Shown here: positions 58,289-64,000 of the stretch, one piece after another
Layout of the letters: each line of letters opens with the position of its first letter
Numbering within the stretch: position 1 is the stretch's first letter
Source of the DNA: Piscinibacter sp. HJYY11
GTDB lineage: Bacteria; Pseudomonadota; Gammaproteobacteria; Burkholderiales; Burkholderiaceae_C
DNA length: 64,000 nt
Reading direction: 5' to 3'
NCBI RefSeq assembly: GCF_016735515.1
Contig: NZ_JAERQZ010000001.1
Span: 3,088,746-3,152,745, forward strand
Program-made: the position numbers and the translations under genes
Notes under the pieces: model-generated
Database searches by the model: none
Seen by the model: the letters and a program-made list of their open reading frames with translations, nothing else
What the model was told of the DNA's origin: nothing

Positions 58289-58897
58289 TCAGCGGCACTG
58301 AGAGGGCGCGTACTTGGGAAGCAAGGTACCCAGCGCAAGAGGCGTGATTGGATTCACCCCGCCATTCGCCATCGTGGTGGCGGTCTGCGACGCGCAGCCC
58401 CAGTCGATCGAGCCCGTGGCGGGCACGGCAGCCGCCAAGGCGACAGCATAGGGCTGTCCAGCAGGGGTATCTCGCATCCAAGGTGTGAGAGTCAAGGTCG
58501 GTGCCGCACCCGCACCAAGCTCCGGTGTGAACGTGATGGTGATCAGTCCGTTCGCCCCCGCAATCACGCTGGCGACGTATTTGCTCACCGCACCCAAGCC
58601 GCCTGGCACTTGGTTGTTCCAGGTCGTTGCGGCATTTGCGAGATCCATGGTTGTGGCCGAGTTGATGGCCAATCGAGCCTTCGCGTCGGCGGCCAACGCC
58701 ATGCCTTCGGTAACACGAGTGCGGATGGTGTAGTCCTGATAAGCCGGCAACGCGACAGCTGCCAGGATGCCGATGATTGCCACGACGATCATCAGTTCGA
58801 TGAGCGTGAAGCCTGTCTGGATCGCTGCATATCCTTTGCGCAGCCTGGTAGGCGCCGCCGCGCGCGGCTGTCTACTTGGGAAGCTATGTGCGTTCAC
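58289..58897 (-). CDS. Type IV pilin (second in tandem), long leader
   Basis: A 202-residue pilin. The prepilin peptidase site is [12 protein letters not shown] with the conserved Glu at +5. The leader is 29 residues, much longer than the 8 of its paralogue, and rich in Arg and Pro. The globular domain has [18 protein letters not shown] and a C-terminal pair of cysteines (WGC, SQCR) for the disulfide loop. It is roughly three-quarters identical to the upstream pilin. The start is a GTG with CAGGAG 6 bases upstream; a later in-frame start near the peptidase site is not available. Expression depends on read-through of the hairpin at 58936-58959 or a very short promoter. Confidence 0.92.
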   Translation of the reverse strand: MNAHSFPSRQPRAAAPTRLRKGYAAIQTGFTLIELMIVVAIIGILAAVALPAYQDYTIRTRVTEGMALAADAKARLAINSATTMDLANAATTWNNQVPGGLGAVSKYVASVIAGANGLITITFTPELGAGAAPTLTLTPWMRDTPAGQPYAVALAAAVPATGSIDWGCASQTATTMANGGVNPITPLALGTLLPKYAPSQCR

Positions 58898-58935
58898 GAC
58901 AGACTCCTGTTCGTCGGTGAGAAGCTTTGGCGGAA

Positions 58936-58959
58936 AAAAAGGCGCCGGAGCGCCTTTTT
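58936..58959 (-). terminator. Terminator/attenuator hairpin between the two pilin genes
   Basis: Stem GGCGC / GCGCC with a CGGA loop, extended by A and T runs on both sides (AAAAAGGCGC / GCGCCTTTTT). On the minus strand seven T residues follow, a complete rho-independent terminator, 19 bases past the first pilin stop. Only 38 bases remain before the next pilin start, so downstream genes probably depend on partial read-through. Confidence 0.85.
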
Positions 58960-58977
58960 AGGTGGGGCGGGCGCCGT

Positions 58978-59526
58978 TTAGCGGCACTGCGACGGAGCGT
59001 ACTTCGCCAGCAGCGTACCGAGAGCCAGCGGGGTGATGGGATTCACACCGCCGTTGTTCATCGTGGTTGCGGTGGTCGAAGCGCAACCCCAGTCCACGGA
59101 GCCGGTGGCAGGCACTGCAGCACCAAGCGCGGCGGCGTAGGGTTGGCCGGCGGGGGTGTCGCGCATCCACGGGGTCAGGACCAGCGTCGGCGCCGCGCCA
59201 GCACCAACTTCGGGGGTGAAGGTAATCGTGATCCGTGCGTCAGCAGCGGACATGATGATGCTCGTCACATACTTCGACACGGCACCCAGACCGCCGACGA
59301 CCTGGTTGTTCCAGGTAGTAGCCGCAGCCGTGAGGTCAACGGCGTTGGAAACGCCAACCGTCGCCGCCTTCTTGGCGCCATCGGCCAGCCCAAGACCTTC
59401 CGTCACGCGAGCGCGGATCGTGTAGTCCTGATAAGCCGGCAGTGCAACAGCGGCCAAAATGCCGATGATCGCCACAACGATCATCAGTTCGATAAGGGTG
59501 AAACCCTTTTGAATAGAACGCTTCAT
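58978..59526 (-). CDS. pilA: Type IV major pilin (first in tandem)
   Basis: A 182-residue pilin, precursor [18 protein letters not shown] with an 8-residue leader cut after Gly8 and the essential Glu13. The N-terminal helix forms the fibre core. The globular domain ends in a disulfide loop (WGC ... SQCR). The ATG has CAGGAG 6 bases upstream. It is transcribed from the sigma-54 promoter at 59577-59592 and followed by a terminator, the usual layout for an abundant major pilin. Paralogue of the next gene, with strong similarity along the whole length. Confidence 0.93.
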   Translation of the reverse strand: MKRSIQKGFTLIELMIVVAIIGILAAVALPAYQDYTIRARVTEGLGLADGAKKAATVGVSNAVDLTAAATTWNNQVVGGLGAVSKYVTSIIMSAADARITITFTPEVGAGAAPTLVLTPWMRDTPAGQPYAAALGAAVPATGSVDWGCASTTATTMNNGGVNPITPLALGTLLAKYAPSQCR

Positions 59527-59576
59527 GGAGAGCTCCTGAAAGGAATTGGGGAGGGGGTGAGACACGGTTCTTCTGT

Positions 59577-59592
59577 TGCACCCTGCATGCCA
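59577..59592 (-). promoter_or_regulatory. pilA: Sigma-54 promoter of the pilin genes
   Basis: The minus strand reads TGGCATGCAGGGTGCA, fitting the -24/-12 consensus TGGCAC-N5-TTGC with GG and GC at the required 10-base spacing; one mismatch in each element. Transcription would begin near 59565, about 40 bases before the pilin start. Pilin genes in Pseudomonas and many betaproteobacteria are transcribed by RpoN under PilR; pilRS is not in this window. Confidence 0.82.
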
Positions 59593-59708
59593 CCCTGAAT
59601 CGGGGGAAAAAGCGTGGAATCCGACCTCAGTTCTGACACAAAGGGTCACTGGGTGATGCAGTTCACGTTGCAGGCAGACACAGATTGACGGAAATCGTCA
59701 CTGTGCCT

Positions 59709-60485
59709 TCAGGCCAGGTCCAGCACCTGGCCAGCCTGAAGCGCGCTCAGGCGGTGACGGGTACTCAAGCGGCCAACTTCGGCCATGACCGCCTCGACCT
59801 CACCCGGCTTGATGTGGGTGATGTGCACGTTCACGCTGCCTTGCAGCTGCGCCAGCTCCAGGCCGAGTTTCTGCGGGTGCAGATGCTGGCTCAGGCACGC
59901 GAGATCGCGTTCCTCGTCGCTGAAGGCCGTCTCGATCACGAGGTGCGCCACCTTCATCGAAGACAAACGCCGCCACAGCGCCGGGTTGGGACCGGTGTCA
60001 CCGGTGAATACCCACCATGCGTCACGGCCCTGCAAGGCAAAGCCGACGGCAGGCACGGTGTGAGCGGCACTCAGCACCTCGAAGGTCTTGCCGCCCAGTG
60101 TGAGTTGATCGCCCGTCTGGAATGGGACCATGGCCAGCACCGGCCGATCGGCCACCGGGAGTCGCGTGAAATCGGGCCAGATCACGCCATTGAAGATGTG
60201 AGCGCGCAGCGCCTGCAGCGTCTCGGGTAGCGCATGCACCTGGATCGGCCCACGCCCCTGCGACGCGCGCAGGCGCATCACCGCGTCGGCCAGCAAGCCG
60301 ATGGACAGCACGTGGTCCAGGTGGGAGTGGCTGACCAGGATGTGGTCAATCTTCGCGAGCGCGTCGAGCGGCAGGTCCCCCACCCCCGTGCCGGCATCGA
60401 CCAGCACGTCGTGGTCGACAAGGAAGGAAGTGGTTCGGCTGCCTTCGGCGATGGCACCGGAGCAACCGAGGACGCGGATTTTCAT
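59709..60485 (-). CDS. Metallo-beta-lactamase-fold hydrolase, class II cyclic-nucleotide phosphodiesterase-like
   Basis: A 258-residue MBL-fold protein. The N-terminus MKIRVLGCSGAIAEGSRTTS and the metal motif HSHLDH near 61-66 match the family annotated as class II 3',5'-cyclic-nucleotide phosphodiesterases. FTGDTGPN gives the bridging Asp and HITHIKPG the last His. It could degrade cAMP or another cyclic nucleotide; activity is not proven. It is the last of four signalling genes on this strand, 173 bases behind the FHA gene, so linkage is loose. Confidence 0.78.
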   Translation of the reverse strand: MKIRVLGCSGAIAEGSRTTSFLVDHDVLVDAGTGVGDLPLDALAKIDHILVSHSHLDHVLSIGLLADAVMRLRASQGRGPIQVHALPETLQALRAHIFNGVIWPDFTRLPVADRPVLAMVPFQTGDQLTLGGKTFEVLSAAHTVPAVGFALQGRDAWWVFTGDTGPNPALWRRLSSMKVAHLVIETAFSDEERDLACLSQHLHPQKLGLELAQLQGSVNVHITHIKPGEVEAVMAEVGRLSTRHRLSALQAGQVLDLA

Positions 60486-60658
60486 GGGCAAGGCGACAGG
60501 CAATGGCACGGGGCCGCGCGCAACACGCGCGCTACCTGGATGCTGCCGGCACGAAACACCTGCCGCAAGGTCGCAATGCGGCAATTCGCAACCAATGGCA
60601 TGCGCTCACACCACGCCCTGGCGGGCCGCGTGAAAAGCGTCACGCAGCGGTTTCGCGC

Positions 60659-61336
60659 TCAGGTCTGGATGAACTGCATCTGGGTGCCGGCGAGTTCGAT
60701 CACGTCGCCGTTCTTCAGGTGCAGGGTGTCGCCGACCAGCGGGTTGCCGTTGATGGTCGGGCGGGTGGCGCCTTCCACATGGGCGAACACATAACCGCCC
60801 GGGCGCTTGGTGATGGACGCCACTTGCACGCCGGGCTTGCCGACCGTCGTGACAACCTTGGTCAGGGCCACTTCGCGGCCGGCCGCCGCGCCGTTGAGCA
60901 CCTTGATCGTGCCGGGCACCACGCTCTGGCCCAGGCCACCGAAACCGGAGTTCGTGCCCTGTGCCGAGGTGTGGGCGAAGCCATGGCTGTACGCCGCAGG
61001 GGCCGGGGCACCCTGCTTCATGATCATGGTCTTCTCGTAGTCGGTGCCGTCGTCGACGAGGTACTTGATCTTGTACTTGCCGATCTCGACGGTGTCGTTG
61101 TGGGTCAGCAGCTGCTTCTTGACGGCCTTGCCATTGATGTAGGTGCCGTTGGTGCTGTTGAGGTCTTCGATGAAGACGTCGGTGCCAACCATCTGCAGCA
61201 CGGCGTGCTCGCCGCTCACCGCCAGGTTGTCGATCACGATGTCGTTGTAGGGACGGCGGCCGAGGGTGGTCTTGTCCTTGGTGATCTGTACTTCCTTGAT
61301 CACCACCCCGTCGAGCGATACGACCAGCTTGCCCAT
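60659..61336 (-). CDS. Protein with two FHA domains
   Basis: A 225-residue cytoplasmic protein. The first FHA domain (about 1-95) is canonical: TLGRRPYNDIVIDNLAVSGE, HAVLQ and LNSTNGTYINGK bind phosphothreonine. A Gly/Ala-rich linker follows. The second FHA-like domain (about 140-225) has TVGKPGVQVASITKRPGGY and RPTINGNPLVGDTLHLKNGD and lacks the SxxH signature, so it may not bind phosphate. The neighbouring kinase and phosphatase are the probable writers and erasers of its ligand. Confidence 0.9.
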   Translation of the reverse strand: MGKLVVSLDGVVIKEVQITKDKTTLGRRPYNDIVIDNLAVSGEHAVLQMVGTDVFIEDLNSTNGTYINGKAVKKQLLTHNDTVEIGKYKIKYLVDDGTDYEKTMIMKQGAPAPAAYSHGFAHTSAQGTNSGFGGLGQSVVPGTIKVLNGAAAGREVALTKVVTTVGKPGVQVASITKRPGGYVFAHVEGATRPTINGNPLVGDTLHLKNGDVIELAGTQMQFIQT

Positions 61337-61412
61337 GCTTGACCTCTGTGTTTTGTGTGTCTCAGGCCCTTGGGGCCAGGTTGATGATGTTGATCACCGC
61401 AACAGCGTCTGA

Positions 61413-62195
61413 TCAGCGCCTGAAGGGCCACCATGACCGGGGCGCATTGCTCTGGCCTTTCACGCGCACCAACACCACGGCAATATTATCCTTTCCCCCC
61501 GCATCGTTCGCCGCATCGATGAGCGCATTGCCCATCTCGGGGAGCGCATCGTGCGACTGCAGTACCTGGGCGATGCCGTCGTCGTCCAGCATGTCGGACA
61601 GGCCGTCGGAGCACAACAGGTAGATGTCCCCCGGCATGATGTCGTGCAGGTGGGTTTCGAGCAGGACGGTGTCTTCCACGCCCACGGCGCGGGTGACGAG
61701 GTTCTTGTTGGTCGAGAACGCGGCCTGTTCGGGCGTGATGAGCCCGGAGTCGATCTGCTCCTGCAGCAGCGAGTGGTCGTGGGTGATCTGCACCAGGCGG
61801 CCGCCGCGGAAACGGTAGCCGCGCGAATCGCCCACGTGGCCCATCAGCAAGCGGCCTTCGCGGAAGGCGCCGACGACGAGCGTGGTGCCCATGCCAGCGT
61901 ACTGCGGGTTGGAATTGGCAGCGTTGAAGATCGCCCGGTTGGCGTTGTCCACGCAGATGTCCATCGCGCGGCGCACGTCGGTGTCAGTGGCGTTGCTGGA
62001 AGCTTCCTGCAGCCAGCGACCGAGCTCCGCCTTGATGAACGAGGTGGCCATGCCGCTGGCCACTTCACCGGCGTTGTAGCCCCCCATGCCATCGGCCAGC
62101 ACCACCAATCCGGCGGCTTCCTGGACGGCGATGGAGTCTTCGTTGTTGTTGCGGGCGCGTCCGGTGTCCGTGGCACTGAAGAACTCGAGCGTCAT
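61413..62195 (-). CDS. PP2C-family serine/threonine phosphatase (Stp1 type)
   Basis: A 260-residue PPM phosphatase. Metal-binding motifs: RARNNNEDS, VLADGMGGYNAGEVAS, GHVGDSRGYRF, LLCSDGLSDML and GGKDNIAVVL, all with intact Asp residues. Such enzymes reverse phosphorylation by Hanks-type kinases. The kinase gene lies 41 bases upstream on the same strand. Confidence 0.94.
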   Translation of the reverse strand: MTLEFFSATDTGRARNNNEDSIAVQEAAGLVVLADGMGGYNAGEVASGMATSFIKAELGRWLQEASSNATDTDVRRAMDICVDNANRAIFNAANSNPQYAGMGTTLVVGAFREGRLLMGHVGDSRGYRFRGGRLVQITHDHSLLQEQIDSGLITPEQAAFSTNKNLVTRAVGVEDTVLLETHLHDIMPGDIYLLCSDGLSDMLDDDGIAQVLQSHDALPEMGNALIDAANDAGGKDNIAVVLVRVKGQSNAPRSWWPFRR

Positions 62196-62236
62196 GGCGG
62201 GGTGGCGGGCGCGGGCAGGTTCGTCACGAGGGTGGT

Positions 62237-63517
62237 TCAGCGGCTGGGATTGTGCCCTGTATCGACACGCTCCATTTTCACGGTAGCGGCGAATCCGCTG
62301 GAATCGGGGGGGGCGGCCGAAGGGTCAACGGGCACCGGTTGCTGGCCTTCGGCCTTCATGCGCGCGACAACAGCGCGCAGGTCGGCGGCGAGCTGCTGCC
62401 CACCTGTGTAGCGCGCTTCAGGGCGCTTTTCAAGCGTCAAGGCGACAACACGCGCCAGCGCCTCGGGCAGGTCGGCGCGGAGGCTGCGCACGTCGGGCGC
62501 GGGCTCGTTGGCGATCTGCTGCATCAGCGTGGCCATCGACTCCGAGCGGTGCGGCAGCTTGCCGGTGAGCAACTGGAACAGCATGACGCCCAGCGAGTAG
62601 AGATCGCTGCGGCCATCCACACGGCGCCCGGCCAGCTGCTCGGGCGACATGAACGACGGGGTGCCCAACACCATGCCGGTGCGCGTGCGGGCTGAGTCGG
62701 CTATGCGCGCGATGCCGAAATCGGTGACCTTCACCACATCGGCCGATGGGTCGACCACGACATTGGCAGGCTTGATGTCGCGGTGCACGACACCCTGGCT
62801 GTGCGCGTAGTGCAACGCATCTGCCACACGCGCGACGATCTGCAGGACGCTGGTCACGGGCAGCAGCTTGGGCGGCTGCGTGTACGCCTGCAGGTTGTCG
62901 CCCTTCAGGTACTCCATCGCGATGTAGGCAAGCTCGCGCTCCTCGCCCGCATCGAAGATGGTGACGATGTCGGGGTGCTGCAGGCGCCCGGCGGTTTCGG
63001 CTTCACGGAAGAAGCGCTCGCGCGCCTCGACCAGCTCGTCGCCGGCGAACTCACGGCTGAGGGCCATGGTCTTGATCGCCACCTGGCGGCCGATCTTGGG
63101 GTCGCGACCCAGGTAGACGGCGCCCATCGCCCCACGGCCGAGCTCGCGCTCGATCTGGTAGCGGCCGAGGGTGCTGCGCTCGAGGCCCGGGCGTGTCGGG
63201 CGTGCGGCAGTGGATGGGAGGGAGGTCGTCTGGGCATCGGCACGCGGCGCTTGTGGGCGCCGGCCCCACAGCCAGCCGAGGTGGCCAAAGACGATCGCGA
63301 GCGTGACGGGCACGGCCCAGCCCATCGGCATGCGCAATTGCCACCACAGCAAGGCCCCCACCGCCCAGACGCTCGTCGCCAGCGTCACCGAGACGGCGAT
63401 GCCTGCTTCACGGCGCACTCGGGGCAGCAGCCACGCGATCTCTGCCAACACCACCAGCAGGGCCAGGGCCATCGGCCCGACGCCCGCGATCGACGTGTGC
63501 AGGGGATGCTCCGCCAT
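62237..63517 (-). CDS. Hanks-type serine/threonine protein kinase with N-terminal membrane region
   Basis: A 426-residue kinase. Unusually, three hydrophobic segments (about 10-90: ALALLVVLAEIAWLLP, AVSVTLATSVWAVGALLWWQ, VPVTLAIVFGHLGWLWG) precede the kinase domain instead of following it. The domain (about 115-375) has the Gly loop GRGAMGAVY, catalytic Lys in VAIKTM, HRDIKPAN, the DFG in VTDFGIA, GTPSFMSPEQ and the threonine-rich activation loop. A 50-residue Pro/Ser-rich tail follows. The ATG at 63517 is used; the frame opens a little upstream at a TTG. It heads the kinase-phosphatase-FHA set. Confidence 0.92.
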   Translation of the reverse strand: MAEHPLHTSIAGVGPMALALLVVLAEIAWLLPRVRREAGIAVSVTLATSVWAVGALLWWQLRMPMGWAVPVTLAIVFGHLGWLWGRRPQAPRADAQTTSLPSTAARPTRPGLERSTLGRYQIERELGRGAMGAVYLGRDPKIGRQVAIKTMALSREFAGDELVEARERFFREAETAGRLQHPDIVTIFDAGEERELAYIAMEYLKGDNLQAYTQPPKLLPVTSVLQIVARVADALHYAHSQGVVHRDIKPANVVVDPSADVVKVTDFGIARIADSARTRTGMVLGTPSFMSPEQLAGRRVDGRSDLYSLGVMLFQLLTGKLPHRSESMATLMQQIANEPAPDVRSLRADLPEALARVVALTLEKRPEARYTGGQQLAADLRAVVARMKAEGQQPVPVDPSAAPPDSSGFAATVKMERVDTGHNPSR

Positions 63518-63564
63518 GCCCAAGACCTGTGCCTCGCCTCGCAGTAGTGGAGCCGGGACGGTAT

Positions 63565-63593
63565 CACAGGCCGCTCCTTGCAGGCGGCCTGTG
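63565..63593 (-). terminator. Hairpin behind the TerC-family gene
   Basis: A 10-base perfect inverted repeat (CACAGGCCGC / GCGGCCTGTG) with a 9-base loop, 27 bases past the stop of the TerC-family gene and just before the kinase gene. It lacks a T tract, so it may be a weak or Rho-assisted terminator. Confidence 0.45.
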
Positions 63594-63619
63594 CAGACGG
63601 CCGCGCGGGCCTCAGGGTT

Positions 63620-64000
63620 TCAGGATTCGGCCGCCGAGGCGCCGCTGCCGCGCTTCCAGCGCACTGCCTGGCCCAACAACCACACGAGCACGGCACCGCC
63701 CACGCCCGCGGCATAGCGCAGCCATGCCGCCGGCTCGCCCTTGGCCTCGCCCACGGGCAGGTAGGGCAGCACGGCCGGGTCAGTGACGGCCATCGTGCCG
63801 GCGATCCAGCCGAGCAGCATGCCGCCCAGCACGATCACGAGCGGGAAGCGGTCCATCAGCTTGATCACGAACTGGCTGCCCCAGACGATGATGGGGATGC
63901 TGACCAGCAGACCGAAGATCACCAGCGGCATCTGGTGGTCGCCGCCGGCCGATTCGGCCGCGCCCGCGATGGCGATCACGTTGTCGAGGCTCATCACGAA
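63620..64000 (-). CDS. TerC-family integral membrane protein (partial, N-terminus outside window)
   Basis: The window holds the last 126 codons of a TerC/YjbE-like protein. The segment FVMSLDNVIAIAGAA at the right edge is the family's conserved helix with the functionally important Asp-Asn pair. LVIFGLLVSIPIIVWGSQFV, FPLVIVLGGMLLGWIAGTMA and AGVGGAVLVWLLGQAV are further membrane helices. TerC proteins are linked to metal (manganese) export and to tellurite resistance. The frame continues past base 64000, so the ATG just inside the edge is internal, not the start. Confidence 0.88.
   Translation of the reverse strand, partial: FVMSLDNVIAIAGAAESAGGDHQMPLVIFGLLVSIPIIVWGSQFVIKLMDRFPLVIVLGGMLLGWIAGTMAVTDPAVLPYLPVGEAKGEPAAWLRYAAGVGGAVLVWLLGQAVRWKRGSGASAAES

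Noticed and set aside
63984..63997. ATG at the right edge as the start of the TerC-family gene
   Set aside because: Residues before it (FV) continue the conserved helix, and about half of the expected protein would be missing.

Overview
The window is about 70 % G+C with densely packed genes. Its contents (selenophosphate synthase beside a 2-selenouridine synthase, TfpZ/PglL pilin accessory genes, an extracellular polyhydroxybutyrate depolymerase, HemP, PiuC, a SWIB protein with an Ala/Lys-rich tail) point to a Gram-negative betaproteobacterium of the order Burkholderiales, probably near Rubrivivax/Leptothrix/Rhizobacter. The placement is inferred from gene content only. No rRNA, tRNA, CRISPR array, insertion sequence or prophage was seen; the region reads as ordinary chromosome.

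Layout. 1-2.2 kb: the tail of one and the whole of a second branched-chain-type ABC binding protein, then a haloacetate-dehalogenase-like hydrolase. 2.2-4.2 kb: small conserved proteins, a GAF protein and a translationally overlapping HipA-like kinase/DUF3037 pair. 4.2-9.6 kb: a selenium block in which selD and mnmH diverge from a 27-bp gap and mnmH is followed by a four-gene ABC importer of the putative selenate type. 9.6-14.1 kb: small proteins, a solitary ClpP-like peptidase, chrBA chromate resistance and ssb. 14.2-20.7 kb: an S9 peptidase, a small lipoprotein followed by an in-frame gene relic, recQ, a lipoprotein and a TetR regulator. 20.9-26.9 kb: a beta-rich exported protein, a GH5 glycosidase lipoprotein, a VWA lipoprotein divergent from an ECF sigma/anti-sigma pair, and a dienelactone hydrolase. 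26.9-29.0 kb: a 0.5-kb gene-free region rich in inverted repeats, then a large lipoprotein with a run of about 18 prolines. 29.1-35.5 kb: uvrA, a GAF/PAS hybrid histidine kinase and the SWIB protein.

35.8-42.0 kb is an eight-gene iron operon on the minus strand (tonB, exbB, exbD, hemP, fiu-type receptor, piuC, PepSY protein, cytochrome b561) with a good Fur box in front of tonB. 42.1-45.4 kb: a four-helix membrane protein, a PHB depolymerase and the aminotransferase alaC. 45.4-55.0 kb: an envelope set bepA-like protease, alpha-2-macroglobulin and penicillin-binding protein 1C. moaC follows. 55.6-59.6 kb is a type IV pilin locus transcribed from a recognisable sigma-54 promoter: two tandem paralogous pilins separated by a terminator hairpin, then tfpZ and a PglL-like O-oligosaccharyltransferase. 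59.7-63.5 kb: a Ser/Thr kinase, PP2C phosphatase, double-FHA protein and a metallo-beta-lactamase-fold phosphodiesterase. A TerC-family gene runs off the right edge.

No clearly unknown multi-gene system was found. The best leads are the structured region at 26.85-27.34 kb, the hairpin that would bury the start site of the dienelactone hydrolase, the HipA-like/DUF3037 pair, and the promoter-terminator layout of the tandem pilins.
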